Assembly (NCBI RefSeq): GCF_002896855.1
Contig: NZ_CP021850.1
Span: 1,327,665 to 1,391,664 of the forward strand
DNA: 64,000 nt
Reading direction: 5' to 3'
Source: Clostridium thermosuccinogenes
GTDB lineage: Bacteria > Bacillota > Clostridia > Acetivibrionales > DSM-5807
Both the position numbers and the translations under genes were made by a program. Under the pieces are notes generated by a model, which saw only the letters and a list, made by a program, of their open reading frames with translations, made no database searches and had not been told where the DNA came from. Position 1 is the first letter of the stretch. Each line of letters opens with the position of its first letter. Below are positions 19,020-29,172 of this stretch, one piece after another.

Positions 19020-19048
19020 TTGAATTTAGTTTTATAATTATGTATAAT
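19020..19048 (+). promoter_or_regulatory. Predicted promoter of the two-component operon
   Basis: TTGAAT at 19020-19025, 17-base spacer, TATAAT at 19043-19048, about 85 bases before the kinase start codon. The ytvI promoter, the orphan hairpin and this promoter together fill the 387-base gap between the divergent genes. Confidence 0.55.
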
Positions 19049-19134
19049 TTATGTTATCGAATTTGCTTTTTCAACAATAATCAGGCTCAGGTTCATTCCA
19101 CATTCAAACAGTATTGATTTCAGAGAGGCGTAAA

Positions 19135-20949
19135 ATGATTATGAGGTTTTATACGTTCATCAGGAACGTAATTGTAAACACCAGATATTCCGTGAAGATG
19201 ATCTTTTTTGTCATTTTTTTCAGCGCTCTGCCGCTTTTCACCATAAGTACGCTGCTGGGCCATAAGATGGGACAGATAATTGAAAATGAACTCAGCCAAT
19301 CCTATGAGCAAACTTTAAATCAATACATATCTAATATAAACTACAAGGTGGATATCTACCAGACGCTTCTTACAAACATTGCATCCAACTCAACAATTGG
19401 TGAACAACTGTCCTATGATGACGATACATCACCCGATGATAGCTATGATACTGCACTTAAAGTATCCAAAGAGCTTGGCATGCTGATAGGTTCAAGAAAA
19501 ATCAGTGAATTATATAATTTCATGATCTATTCATACAATACCAAGAATCTCATATATGGACCAAGAGTCAGCAACATAAGTGCCATAAAGGATGAGAAGT
19601 GGTACATGGAAATGAAAGAGCGGGGAAAGGTAAATGACTATTTTATATACAAAACTGGAAATGGAAAAAAGGAAATATTGTCCTTTACAAAAGAGATAGT
19701 AAATCTTAAAGGAGAAAGATATGGAGAGAAGGTCGGATTTGTAAAGCTGGATGTCTATGCTCAGTCTTTTTTCAGTTCCATTGCCAACTTTGAAAACAAG
19801 GAGAGCATGAAAATATACATACTGGATGAAGCCGGAAATGTGATTTATAATGAATCCAACGAAAAGCTGCCTTTATTGGAGGATCAAATAAGCAAACTGT
19901 ACCAGAGTGTAAGCGGTCTTGAGAGAGCAGTGGTCCCGGGTGGAAAAGTGATGCTTGTGCACAGGAACATATCTGCATATGGATGGAAAGCCTTATTTAT
20001 ATTTCACTATGGAGAGATAGATAAGAAAGCCAGTGACATAAATAAAACGATAATCACTTTTTTGCTGCTGGCTTCTATAGGGATTCTGATATTGGCCATC
20101 ATGTTTTCAAAGAAATTTTCAGCCAGGATGAAGACGCTGCTGAACAAGATGGAAAAAGTCGAGGAAGGAGATATGGAGATCACAGAGGAGATAGAAGGAA
20201 AAGACGAAATTGGAATTATTGATACGCACTTTAACAAAATGGTTAGAAAGGTACAGTATCTGATCAACAACAATTATGTCAATCAACTGGAAAAAAGAGA
20301 AGCGGAGCTGAATGCGCTGCAGTTTCAAATCAATCCCCATTTTCTTTACAACACTCTGGAATCCATCAACTCCATCGCTGCCATGAACAAATGCTTTGAG
20401 ATATGTGAGATAAGCCAGAAGCTGGGCGAAATGTTCAGATACAGCATAAACAACGGTAGAAGTGAAATGATTCCCCTTGAAGAAGAGCTAAAACATATCG
20501 CTAACTATATTTACATTCAAAAGATACGCTTTCAGGATAAGTTTGAGGTTTTTTACAATATTGAGGAAAGTGCAAAGAGCATCCGAGTGCTGAAATTCAT
20601 ATTGCAGCCAATAATAGAAAATGCGATTGTCCATGGCTTCAAGGACAAAACCGAGACCGGGTATATTGAAGTATCCGCTTATATCGAAAAGAACAAGCTG
20701 TTTATAAAGGTGGAAGATGACGGCAATGGAATGACGGAAGATAAAGTTGAAGCACTTAACGACTATATAAATAAAAAGGATGACAACATCACTAAGGCTT
20801 ACAGAAAAAGCATAGGCATCAGAAATGTGAATATGCGCATAAAGCTTGCCTGTGGCGATGAATACGGAATAAAAATCAGCAGTGATCCCGGATCAGGCAC
20901 TAAGGTTTTATACACGCTGCCGATATATGGCTTGGAGGAGGAAATCTGA
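19135..20949 (+). CDS. Two-component sensor histidine kinase, YesM family
   Basis: A 604-residue membrane kinase: first membrane segment about residues 15-36, a roughly 265-residue extracellular sensor domain (Cache-like), second membrane segment near residues 300-322, HAMP linker, then the His_kinase domain. The phosphoacceptor is His402 in FQINPHFLYNTLES, followed by ENAIVHGF (N box) and DDGNGM (G box). YesM-type kinases sense extracellular sugars or oligosaccharides and pair with AraC-type regulators, as here. I start at ATG 19135, with gagagg upstream; the TTG at 19114 has none. Confidence 0.92.
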   Translation: MIMRFYTFIRNVIVNTRYSVKMIFFVIFFSALPLFTISTLLGHKMGQIIENELSQSYEQTLNQYISNINYKVDIYQTLLTNIASNSTIGEQLSYDDDTSPDDSYDTALKVSKELGMLIGSRKISELYNFMIYSYNTKNLIYGPRVSNISAIKDEKWYMEMKERGKVNDYFIYKTGNGKKEILSFTKEIVNLKGERYGEKVGFVKLDVYAQSFFSSIANFENKESMKIYILDEAGNVIYNESNEKLPLLEDQISKLYQSVSGLERAVVPGGKVMLVHRNISAYGWKALFIFHYGEIDKKASDINKTIITFLLLASIGILILAIMFSKKFSARMKTLLNKMEKVEEGDMEITEEIEGKDEIGIIDTHFNKMVRKVQYLINNNYVNQLEKREAELNALQFQINPHFLYNTLESINSIAAMNKCFEICEISQKLGEMFRYSINNGRSEMIPLEEELKHIANYIYIQKIRFQDKFEVFYNIEESAKSIRVLKFILQPIIENAIVHGFKDKTETGYIEVSAYIEKNKLFIKVEDDGNGMTEDKVEALNDYINKKDDNITKAYRKSIGIRNVNMRIKLACGDEYGIKISSDPGSGTKVLYTLPIYGLEEEI

Positions 20950-22548
20950 ATGTATAGGATACTGATAGCTGAGGATGAGTATCTGATAAGGAAAGGCATA
21001 ATATCAAAGCTTGAATACTATAAATTGGAATTTGCTGAAATACTGGAGGCAGAAAATGGAAAACAAGCCTTTGATATAATCATGGAGCAAAAGCCTGATA
21101 TTGTGATTACAGACATTAGAATGCCCTTCATGGATGGATTGCAGTTGATAAGGAAAGCAAAGGAAGTGGACAGCAACATCAAGTATATTATAATCAGCGG
21201 ATATGCGGAGTTTGAGTATGCAGAACAGGCTTTGAATATGGGTGTCAGTGGTTATATACTAAAGCCCATCGTAGATCAGGATTTGGTCAGGACTCTGAAA
21301 AAGGTGATCGAGGAAATAGAGTATGAATACAAGGCTAAGGAGGCGAGCAGCAGAAGGGATGTACTGGAAAAATACTGTGAAGATATTGCTCTGGAAAAGA
21401 GGCTGAATCAAGCCATATATTCTTTCAGGCATGACGAAGAAGACATGGATTATTTAGATTTGCTCAAGGACTTGAAGCTGGATGAAAGCTACAGATATGT
21501 GCTGGGCTTGATCAATATTGATGGAAAGACCTACTATCAGTCTGCATTTAATTATCAGGATGTAGAATTGATTAAATTCAGCGTCAAGAACATCATCAGC
21601 GATATTGAGACAAAAGGTGTAAAAATCGCTTTCAACAGCTATAAGGATAAGAATCAGATATTGGTTATTTTATGCAGTAATGATGACAATTATCTCAAGG
21701 TTAATTCAAGCAGCTTTTTTGCAAAGGTCTACAACAGCATAGTAAAATACCTGGGTATATCTATAACCATAGGCATAAGCAGTTCGGAGGATATGATCTG
21801 CTATGAGCTTTTCCGGCAGGCCAGGGAAGCCTTTGACCAGAGGCTTATCAACGGTGATGGCAGGTTATATAGCTATGACAGCATTGCCGGTTCAATGAAC
21901 GTAACAATACCCCAGGATGAGATCAACCTGCTGAGAAAATACATCGAGCGTCGAGATATCGGTAATATAGAGATAATTTTAAAAGCCATCTTTTTTGAAA
22001 AGAATTTGGAAAATTCAGCAGCGATATATATAAGGGTAGTGTGGACTGAGATTGCAAATATGCTGATAAAGGCAGCCAATGAATCAAAGCCGGATTTGGA
22101 AAGAAGCATTGATCCCGACATGCTCAACGGGGAGATACTCAACAGGTTTAATAATGTAGAAGAAATAGTCAGCTATCTGTATACATCCATAATCGATTTC
22201 TTAAAACTGGATAAAGTGGCTGATATGAAGAGCAGAAGTAAAATAAAAATGGCAATCCAATATATCGATCAACATTATAACGAAGAAATCTCAATAAATG
22301 AGATAGCATATATGTATGCAATGAGCCCCAATTATTTTTCCACAGTTTTCAAAAAGGAGACTGGAATGACAGTCGTCAATTATATAACCGATATGAGAAT
22401 AAAAAATGCATGCAGGCTTCTGAAGGAGACAAGGGCAAGCATTGTAGATGTTTCCCATGAGGTTGGATATCAGGATACACAATATTTTTTCAGAGTTTTT
22501 AAAAAGATTACCGGAAAAACTCCATTGGAATATAGAAAAGGTGATTAA
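20950..22548 (+). CDS. Response regulator with AraC-type DNA-binding domain, YesN family
   Basis: A 532-residue regulator: receiver domain 1-120 with the acidic pair in IAEDEY and phospho-acceptor Asp55 in VITDIRMP, a roughly 280-residue middle region, and a C-terminal AraC helix-turn-helix pair (IDQHYNEEISINEIAYMYAM, then GYQDTQYFFRVFKKITG). It starts at the base after the kinase stop with ggaggaa upstream, so the two are coupled. It most likely activates the ABC importer and the hydrolase genes that follow. Confidence 0.93.
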   Translation: MYRILIAEDEYLIRKGIISKLEYYKLEFAEILEAENGKQAFDIIMEQKPDIVITDIRMPFMDGLQLIRKAKEVDSNIKYIIISGYAEFEYAEQALNMGVSGYILKPIVDQDLVRTLKKVIEEIEYEYKAKEASSRRDVLEKYCEDIALEKRLNQAIYSFRHDEEDMDYLDLLKDLKLDESYRYVLGLINIDGKTYYQSAFNYQDVELIKFSVKNIISDIETKGVKIAFNSYKDKNQILVILCSNDDNYLKVNSSSFFAKVYNSIVKYLGISITIGISSSEDMICYELFRQAREAFDQRLINGDGRLYSYDSIAGSMNVTIPQDEINLLRKYIERRDIGNIEIILKAIFFEKNLENSAAIYIRVVWTEIANMLIKAANESKPDLERSIDPDMLNGEILNRFNNVEEIVSYLYTSIIDFLKLDKVADMKSRSKIKMAIQYIDQHYNEEISINEIAYMYAMSPNYFSTVFKKETGMTVVNYITDMRIKNACRLLKETRASIVDVSHEVGYQDTQYFFRVFKKITGKTPLEYRKGD

Positions 22549-22635
22549 TTAAACACCAAATCATATTCCAATCATTTCAAATTAAAATTATCCACTGAAA
22601 TTTAAAGTTTTGTCTATTGTGAAAGAGGCGATAAG

Positions 22636-22653
22636 CTATCATAATAATGATAG
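22636..22653. promoter_or_regulatory. Inverted repeat upstream of the ABC importer
   Basis: ctatcat-aata-atgatag, a 7-base perfect inverted repeat in the 224-base gap before the permease gene. Placement suits a regulator site, but no match to a known YesN site is claimed. Confidence 0.3.
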
Positions 22654-22772
22654 AACATTGCCTAATGTCTCATGCAAGGCATCAATATGCTATTGATCAT
22701 GGTTATTCCGTCGCTTTGGCTGTCGTTTCTGTGAATTAATATTAAAACTAAAAAGAAAGGTAAAGATAATAC

Positions 22773-23744
22773 ATGGATAAAAATACTAATCTTCGGACTA
22801 TGCCTTTAGGAGAAAACAAGAAAAACAAAAGCAAGGGCAGAGAATTGTTAATAAACATTAAAAGGCATTTTCCGTTATATATCATGCTTTTGCCTTGTAT
22901 TGCCTCATTTATAGTATTTTCATATCTTCCGATGGTTGGCCTGGTTCTGGCTTTTAAGGAATATAAATTCAATATGGGTATTCTGGGAAGTCCGTGGGTT
23001 GGGCTGAGATATTTCAAGAACTTCTTCCTAAGCTATGATGCTTACAGGCTGGTAATCAATACAGTGGTCATAGGTACCATAAAAACGATATTTGAATTTC
23101 CCTTTCCCATAATATTGGCCCTTATGCTAAATGAGGTCAGAAATGAGAGGTTTAAGAAGTTAACCCAGACCATATCCTATCTGCCCAACTTCATATCCTG
23201 GGTTATTATAGTAACAATGCTGCAGAGGATACTGGCACCGGATACAGGCTTGCTGAACCAGTTTAAAGCCTTGCTTGGAGGAGACCCCGGCACTTTCTAC
23301 ATGATGGAGGAGAAATACTTTTATCCCATTATTTTTCTGAGCGATTTGTGGAAAAACATGGGGTGGAGTTCTATTATATATCTAGCTGCAATATCAGGAA
23401 TCGATCCTACATTGTACGAGGCTGCAAGAATCGATGGAGCCAACAAATGGAGAGAAATTTGGAATGTGACACTGCCCGGCATAAGAACCACTATAGGAGT
23501 TTTATTCATAATGGGTGTGGGTGGAATAATCTCTTCCGGTTACGACCAGATTTATCTTCTCCGGACACCCGGAAATATGTCCCTGGCTGATACTCTTGAT
23601 GTATATGTGGTGAGAGTGGGACTATCCGGAGGACAGTATGGCTATGGAACTGCTATTGGCATGATTCAGGGAATAGTGGGATTGATCTTGGTCATAATCT
23701 GCAATAAGCTGTCTCGAAAATATACTGAGGTAAGCATTTGGTAG
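22773..23744 (+). CDS. Carbohydrate ABC transporter permease, LplB family
   Basis: A 323-residue inner-membrane permease with six membrane segments and the EAA loop EAARIDGANKWREIWNVTLP (about residues 214-233) that docks the ATPase. The KEYKFNMGILGSPWVG stretch after the first segment is typical of LplB-type permeases, which import oligosaccharides with a partner LplC-type permease and a lipoprotein. No ATPase gene is in the island, as is usual for this class, which shares a housekeeping MsmX-like ATPase. Confidence 0.93.
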   Translation: MDKNTNLRTMPLGENKKNKSKGRELLINIKRHFPLYIMLLPCIASFIVFSYLPMVGLVLAFKEYKFNMGILGSPWVGLRYFKNFFLSYDAYRLVINTVVIGTIKTIFEFPFPIILALMLNEVRNERFKKLTQTISYLPNFISWVIIVTMLQRILAPDTGLLNQFKALLGGDPGTFYMMEEKYFYPIIFLSDLWKNMGWSSIIYLAAISGIDPTLYEAARIDGANKWREIWNVTLPGIRTTIGVLFIMGVGGIISSGYDQIYLLRTPGNMSLADTLDVYVVRVGLSGGQYGYGTAIGMIQGIVGLILVIICNKLSRKYTEVSIW

Positions 23745-23821
23745 GCCAGCATACGATTGGATTTTAGGGATCAAACAAAGATACCCTGAAATAAATAAGT
23801 TAAAAAGTTAGGGGGATTAAA

Positions 23822-25549
23822 ATGAAAAGAAAGCTTGCACTATTGCTTGCGGTTGCGCTTATTATAACCGTAATGTTTGCGGGTTGCGGCGGAGACAAGA
23901 ATGAAAATTCTTCAGGTGATACTTCAAGCGGACAAAAATCTGAAAGCAGTTCATCAGATAAGCCGGATACATGGATAGCCGATCGTCATATTGTCGGCAG
24001 AGCTTTTATTGATGACTTGGGAGTATCGCTGCCGGAGGACCAGTTGAACAATCCTGTAGCCAAAAAGCTTAAGGAGCTCACGGGAATGAGCATTGAGTGG
24101 CAGTACACAGCAGGTACCAGTGACCTCGACGTTTTGACCACAGCCATAGCAGCAGGGGATTTGCCTGACTTGATTGTATACTATCTCAATGACTCAAGCC
24201 GTCCTGAATTTCCTGTAGTGCTAAAGGCTGCCCGTGAAGGTATGTTCACCGATGTGGCACCATTGCTTAAGAACACTAAAATTTATTCAAAGTATTTTGA
24301 GGAAGGGTTTTTGCCCAGTGATACCCGGGACAACGTAATGTTCAGGCCGGAATTCAACGGAGCGTGCTATATAGTACACATGAGGATACCAAGGGAACCA
24401 GGTTCCAATGATTATCCCATGATCGGCGGTATGTGGCTCCAAAAATCCATAGCTGATGCTCTGAACGTTGACCCCAGAACTATAAAAACGCAGGATCAGC
24501 TTTATGACCTGCTAAAGAGGATTAAGGCCGGAGGTTTCAAGGACGCCAACGGAAATGAAGTTTATCCTCTGGGACCAAGGATTTGGGGCGGTTCTTTCAA
24601 TGCCCATGTAGTAAACAATTATAATTTTGGAGTAAGCACCGGATTTAACCTTTTGGATGGTAAAGTTGTGCATGAAGCAGAAACCGACTATGTATTCAAG
24701 CAGATAGAGTTCTATCAGAAGCTTTTGGCTGAAGGCTTAATACATCCTGAGTATTTCACCATAGACCCCACCAGAGCTGAAGAACTAAGCCTGAATAACT
24801 CCGCAGCTATAATTGGCGATGCACACAACTATCTGGAGATATTCAGAAACACTGAATACCTTAATGTTGGTCCCCTTTATGACTATAAGGGTGAAAACAA
24901 AACTTACAGAAAAGGTAAGAGCGGTTACGCCGCATGGTCCATACCATCTACGACAAAAAATCCGGAAGAAATCGTAAAGTTCCTGGACTTCCTTGCAACA
25001 AAAGAAGGAAAAATGTTATGGATGTACGGCATAGAGGGCGAGCACTATGATATGGTTGACGGAAAGCCTGTAGTTAGACAGGAAATGCTGGATTTGATGG
25101 AGTCCGACAGAAAAGCTGCAAACAACACCGGTATTTTCATGGATGGCAATGGTGCTTGCTGGCTGAACTTCATCGGCGGTACAGACGTTGATAACATTTC
25201 AGACTTTGGCGAACTGTCCTATGGTGAAAACAGAAACCCTGACCAGTATGCTTTTGCCAACAAGATGTACGAATACAATCCACCGAAGAATATTGTGTAT
25301 TATGAAGGCTTCTCATCCTTTGGCTTCCTGCAAGAGCTTCCGGATATAGAGCCTCAGCTCAAGCCTTTGATCGATGAACAGGCTTATACGGAAGTAAGAG
25401 TTAAGGCAATATTCTCAGGCTCAATGGACGAAGCCAGAAAGATCATTGAGAGCTATAGAAAACAGCTGAAGAATGCCGGTATTGACGAATTCAAGGAGTT
25501 CCTGCTGAAGAAATACCAGGAGAATCCAAATCAGATAGATTTCCATTAA
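23822..25549 (+). CDS. Extracellular solute-binding lipoprotein of the sugar ABC importer
   Basis: A 575-residue binding protein. Signal peptide residues 1-21 with lipobox FAGC (Cys22 lipidated), a Ser/Lys-rich linker to about residue 55, then a large two-lobe family-1 type binding domain. The size (LipO/LplA class) fits oligosaccharides rather than monosaccharides. It lies between its two permeases with a strong aggggga site, and an intercistronic hairpin follows. Ligand unknown. Confidence 0.93.
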   Translation: MKRKLALLLAVALIITVMFAGCGGDKNENSSGDTSSGQKSESSSSDKPDTWIADRHIVGRAFIDDLGVSLPEDQLNNPVAKKLKELTGMSIEWQYTAGTSDLDVLTTAIAAGDLPDLIVYYLNDSSRPEFPVVLKAAREGMFTDVAPLLKNTKIYSKYFEEGFLPSDTRDNVMFRPEFNGACYIVHMRIPREPGSNDYPMIGGMWLQKSIADALNVDPRTIKTQDQLYDLLKRIKAGGFKDANGNEVYPLGPRIWGGSFNAHVVNNYNFGVSTGFNLLDGKVVHEAETDYVFKQIEFYQKLLAEGLIHPEYFTIDPTRAEELSLNNSAAIIGDAHNYLEIFRNTEYLNVGPLYDYKGENKTYRKGKSGYAAWSIPSTTKNPEEIVKFLDFLATKEGKMLWMYGIEGEHYDMVDGKPVVRQEMLDLMESDRKAANNTGIFMDGNGACWLNFIGGTDVDNISDFGELSYGENRNPDQYAFANKMYEYNPPKNIVYYEGFSSFGFLQELPDIEPQLKPLIDEQAYTEVRVKAIFSGSMDEARKIIESYRKQLKNAGIDEFKEFLLKKYQENPNQIDFH

Positions 25550-25575
25550 TATTTTAAGCTGTTTATGTTATTATC

Positions 25576-25605
25576 GGGCTGGCAGTTAAGTTTCGCTGCC
25601 GGCCC
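25576..25605 (+). other. Intercistronic hairpin after the binding-protein gene
   Basis: gggctggcag / ctgccggccc stem (10 pairs, one wobble) without a T tail. It probably protects the 3-prime end of the abundant lipoprotein message and tunes down the downstream permease. Confidence 0.6.
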
Positions 25606-25628
25606 AATTAATCAAAAAGGTGAAGAAT

Positions 25629-26534
25629 ATGAAGAGAAACAGACTGCAAAAAGAGTCACCAATTGAAAAGTTTTTTTACTGGATTATTATAATAGCACTA
25701 GCGTTATTTTCTTTATCAATAATTTTACCCTTTGTGCATATACTGGCCTTATCCTTTAACGGGGGTAAAGACACCGCCATGGGTGGGGTGTATTTCTGGC
25801 CAAGAGCATTTACATTGAACAACTATAAGGAAGTTTTCAGCGATAACCGTATAATAAATGGCTATAAGATAACCCTTGCAAGAACTATCTTGGGAACATT
25901 TTTAAGCGTCCTGCTGACCGCCATGGCAGCTTTCGCCTTAAAGAGCAAGACTTTGCCGGGGCGAAACTTCATCACATTTATGATCTTCTTTACAACGCTT
26001 TTTGGCGGTGGAGTAATTCCTTATTACATGCTTCTTAAAGAACTGCATTTAAGAAACACTTTTTGGGTGTATGTTATCCCAAGCCTGTATAGCGCTTGGA
26101 ACATTATAATGATGCGTACGTTTTTTGATTCATTGGGCACTGAACTGGAGGAATCTGCAAAGCTTGACGGATGTGGATATTTCCGAATATTTTTTCAGAT
26201 AATACTGCCCTTGAGCAAGCCGGTGGTTTCGGTAATTGCGCTTTTTAACGGTGTAGGTCATTGGAATGACTGGTTTACCGGAGCATTTTATGTGACGGAC
26301 AGAAATCTCCAGCCGGTCCAGACCGTGCTCCAGGAAATGCTGACCAATCAACAGAAATTAAAAAGCCTTATGATAAACTCATATCAGTCAGCTATGTCGG
26401 CCAAGACCCTGGTGACCGGTGACTCGCTAAAGATGGCTACAGTAATGGTGACCACAGTTCCAATTATGTGCGTTTACCCCTTTATTCAGAAATATTTTAC
26501 CAAGGGTGTAATGATTGGCGCTATTAAAGGATAG
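25629..26534 (+). CDS. Carbohydrate ABC transporter permease, LplC/YtcP family
   Basis: A 301-residue partner permease with six membrane segments; the EAA loop is EESAKLDGCGYFRIFFQIIL (about residues 175-194) and HWNDWF follows, both typical of the MalG-type partner in Lpl systems. ATG 25629 has aaaggtg seven bases upstream; GTG 25620 in frame is less likely. Last gene of the importer operon, closed by the terminator at 26611. Confidence 0.93.
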   Translation: MKRNRLQKESPIEKFFYWIIIIALALFSLSIILPFVHILALSFNGGKDTAMGGVYFWPRAFTLNNYKEVFSDNRIINGYKITLARTILGTFLSVLLTAMAAFALKSKTLPGRNFITFMIFFTTLFGGGVIPYYMLLKELHLRNTFWVYVIPSLYSAWNIIMMRTFFDSLGTELEESAKLDGCGYFRIFFQIILPLSKPVVSVIALFNGVGHWNDWFTGAFYVTDRNLQPVQTVLQEMLTNQQKLKSLMINSYQSAMSAKTLVTGDSLKMATVMVTTVPIMCVYPFIQKYFTKGVMIGAIKG

Positions 26535-26610
26535 TGCGCGTAGAAATTGAACTTATTGTTTAAATAAACGGATAAATGGGAAAAAAACAGCCCTATAAAG
26601 GCTGACATAG

Positions 26611-26641
26611 AAAAAGTAGGGAAGAGCATTCCTTGCTTTTT
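26611..26641 (+). terminator. Intrinsic terminator after the ABC importer operon
   Basis: aaaaagtagggaa / ttccttgcttttt, a 13-base stem with two wobble pairs and a five-base loop, followed by a T-rich tail. Confidence 0.75.
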
Positions 26642-26710
26642 CTTTACTTATACAGATTTATATATTGTAAATAACATATGCAGCAACAGCATTTAGTAAT
26701 TGAAATACAG

Positions 26711-26739
26711 TTGAACAACATGGCAGTATATGATTTAAT
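26711..26739 (+). promoter_or_regulatory. Possible promoter of the GH4-to-mannosidase gene group
   Basis: TTGAAC at 26711-26716, 17-base spacer, TTTAAT at 26734-26739, 80 bases before the GH4 start. Confidence 0.4.
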
Positions 26740-26818
26740 AGCATTGAGCAGCATATTGAACCAATCCATTATTTGCCAAATGTATGGAGTTCAAAATCTG
26801 GAAACGGAGGTAATATAA

Positions 26819-28192
26819 ATGAAACTTGCAGTATTAGGTGGGGGAGGCGTCAGGTCTCCTATGCTGGCCAAATCCATAATGAACAGGGCCGGACTTCTGG
26901 GAATCGACAAAGTGGTTTTCATGGACAACAGCAGTGAGAAACTCAGGATATACGGTGGGCTGGCTAAAAGAATTGCCGGTATGATAGATAGCGATATATC
27001 TTTCACCCTTACCACAGATCCAGTGGAGGCTGTCAAAGACGCCGATTTTATCATCACCACCCTGAGAGTGGGAGGAGACAGAGGAAGGACGCTGGATGAG
27101 AGAATAGCCTTAAATCACGGGATATTGGGTCAGGAAACTACAGGGGCTGGCGGATTTGCCATGGCCATGAGATCAATCCCTGCTCTGCTGGAATATTGTA
27201 AATTGGTTAAGCAATATGCCAAGCCCGGAGCATATATATTCAACTTCACAAATCCATCCGGACTGGTGACACAAGCGCTGAGGGACGAAGGCTATGATAA
27301 TGTATACGGAATATGCGACGGCCCCAGTGAGTTTATAAAGGAACTGGAAGCTTTAATAGGCGCAAAACACAAGGATGTATCGGTAGAGTGCTTTGGCCTC
27401 AACCATCTGTCCTGGTACAGAAGTTTCAAGGTGAAAGGTCAGGAAATTATAAAAGAACTGATAGATAATCCTATGTTATATAAGAAAACAGAAATGCGTT
27501 TCTTTGATCCGGAACTTGCCAAGTCCATGGGTATGCTTTTTAACGGTTATCTGTACTATTATTACAGCCGGGAACAAGCCATAGCCAACATATCCAAGTC
27601 AGGAAAGACAAGAGGCGAGACCATTCTTGAAATAAACAACGATATGCACGATGAGCTGGCAGGTTTGGACATAGAAAAAGAATTCGATAAAGCCATTCAG
27701 ATATACCTGAAGTATTATGATAAAAGAGAGAAAAGCTATATGGCCATAGAATCAGGCACCCAAAGAGAAGAGAAGAAGCTGGAGTTTGATCTCGGCACCA
27801 AGGGAGAGGATGACGGAGGCTATGCAGGAGTAGCCCTGAACTTTATAGAAAGCCTGATAACAGGCGAGAAATCAGAAATGGTGCTGTCTGTGCCCAATAA
27901 CGGGTCAATGGAAGGTCTGAACGATAATGATGTGATAGAAGTGACTTGCCATATAGATAAGAATGGTGCCAAACCTATAAAAGTTGGAAAAGTTGATGAG
28001 ATGCAAATGTACCTTATCAGACAGGTGAAACTCTATGAGAGGCTGGCAGCCGAAGCCATACGCACAAAAAACATTGAAGCTGCGAGAAAAGCTTTGATGG
28101 TACATCCATTGGTCAACTCTTATACGCTGGCAAAACAGCTGGTGGCGGAATATCTGGAAGCACATAAAGAGTATGTGGGACAATGGCACTGA
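26819..28192 (+). CDS. Glycoside hydrolase family 4 protein (6-phospho-beta-glucosidase-like)
   Basis: A 457-residue NAD- and metal-dependent glycosidase. The Rossmann start VLGGGGVRSPML, the FNFTNPSGLVTQAL stretch, the metal-binding Cys in YGICDGPSE (about residue 174) and GLNHLSW are family signatures. GH4 enzymes cleave glycosides by transient oxidation at C3 and often act on 6-phosphorylated disaccharides. No PTS is present here, so the substrate may be unphosphorylated or phosphorylated by the neighbouring PfkB kinase. Strong ggaggtaat site. Sugar specificity cannot be told. Confidence 0.88.
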   Translation: MKLAVLGGGGVRSPMLAKSIMNRAGLLGIDKVVFMDNSSEKLRIYGGLAKRIAGMIDSDISFTLTTDPVEAVKDADFIITTLRVGGDRGRTLDERIALNHGILGQETTGAGGFAMAMRSIPALLEYCKLVKQYAKPGAYIFNFTNPSGLVTQALRDEGYDNVYGICDGPSEFIKELEALIGAKHKDVSVECFGLNHLSWYRSFKVKGQEIIKELIDNPMLYKKTEMRFFDPELAKSMGMLFNGYLYYYYSREQAIANISKSGKTRGETILEINNDMHDELAGLDIEKEFDKAIQIYLKYYDKREKSYMAIESGTQREEKKLEFDLGTKGEDDGGYAGVALNFIESLITGEKSEMVLSVPNNGSMEGLNDNDVIEVTCHIDKNGAKPIKVGKVDEMQMYLIRQVKLYERLAAEAIRTKNIEAARKALMVHPLVNSYTLAKQLVAEYLEAHKEYVGQWH

Positions 28193-28225
28193 AGCAAAAG
28201 CGAAATTCTTTAAAGGGGAGATATT

Positions 28226-29128
28226 ATGTACGATGTATTATGCACCGGGCTTACCTGCTGCGATTTGATATTCGCAAAGCTGGAGAAATTTCCTGAGCTG
28301 GGCAAGGAAATGGTATGTGAGGACTTCATGATAAAACCGGGTGGGGCGGCCAATACGCCTGTTGCCCTGACCAGGCTTGGGATGAAAACAGCTTATGTGA
28401 CAACAATTGGAGGAGATACCGCCGGCAATATCATATATGAGTATTTAAAAAAGACCGGCCTTGACATGTCTTCCATCATATACGATGAAAGCCAGCGAAC
28501 CAATGTGTCTGCGGTGTTGTCCATCGGAAAGGAAAGAGGCTTTGCCACGTATTTTGCCAAAGCAAACGAAGAGATGGAGCTAAAGCGCATCCAGGAGATA
28601 GCTCCCAGGTGCAGGCATTTACATACATATATACATGATTGCCTTAACATGCCCATGCTGGAAATAGCAAAAAAGAACAATATGACTTTGTCGGTGGATA
28701 CGGCGTGGGATGAGAGCATAAAGCTGAAAGACATTAAGCATATAATCGAAAATGCCGATGTATTTATGACAAACGAGGTGGAGGCTTGCTGCCTGACCGA
28801 AACGGATGATGCGGAAAAAGCCCTTTCATTGTTGGGAGAACACGCAAAGATATTGGTTATAAAGCTGGGCGGAAAAGGCAGCATTGTAAAGCGTGGGGAT
28901 AAGATCATCCGGGTACCGGCCGCAGAAGTGGGAGAAGCTCTGGATACTACCGGTGCAGGAGACCTCTATGGAGCAGGCTTTGTTTATGGGTATTTGAAAG
29001 GCTGGGATTTGGAAGAGACAGCCCGGTTTGCATCTGCATCCGGAAGCCTTGCAGTTACTTTTTATGGAGGAATGGACGAAAGATATACTCTGGAACGGGT
29101 TACGGAACTGTATGAAAGCATACGGTAA
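28226..29128 (+). CDS. PfkB/ribokinase family carbohydrate kinase
   Basis: A 300-residue cytosolic sugar kinase. KPGGAANTPVALTRLG near residue 37 is the PfkB N-terminal signature and DTTGAGDLYGAGFVYG (about residues 237-252) carries the catalytic Asp and the anion hole. It follows the GH4 gene by 33 bases with aaagggga upstream. Substrate unknown. It is a conceivable but unsupported candidate for the 5-dehydro-2-deoxygluconate kinase step missing from the inositol operon 10 kb away; IolC usually travels with the other iol genes. Confidence 0.9.
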   Translation: MYDVLCTGLTCCDLIFAKLEKFPELGKEMVCEDFMIKPGGAANTPVALTRLGMKTAYVTTIGGDTAGNIIYEYLKKTGLDMSSIIYDESQRTNVSAVLSIGKERGFATYFAKANEEMELKRIQEIAPRCRHLHTYIHDCLNMPMLEIAKKNNMTLSVDTAWDESIKLKDIKHIIENADVFMTNEVEACCLTETDDAEKALSLLGEHAKILVIKLGGKGSIVKRGDKIIRVPAAEVGEALDTTGAGDLYGAGFVYGYLKGWDLEETARFASASGSLAVTFYGGMDERYTLERVTELYESIR

Positions 29129-29172
29129 ATCTGGCGTTCATGTCCGATAGCGGATGAATTTTAGATTCTGTC

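Noticed and set aside
28226-29128. PfkB kinase as IolC
   Set aside because: It is 10 kb from the iol genes, in the GH4 group, and I see no feature specific to 5-dehydro-2-deoxygluconate kinases.
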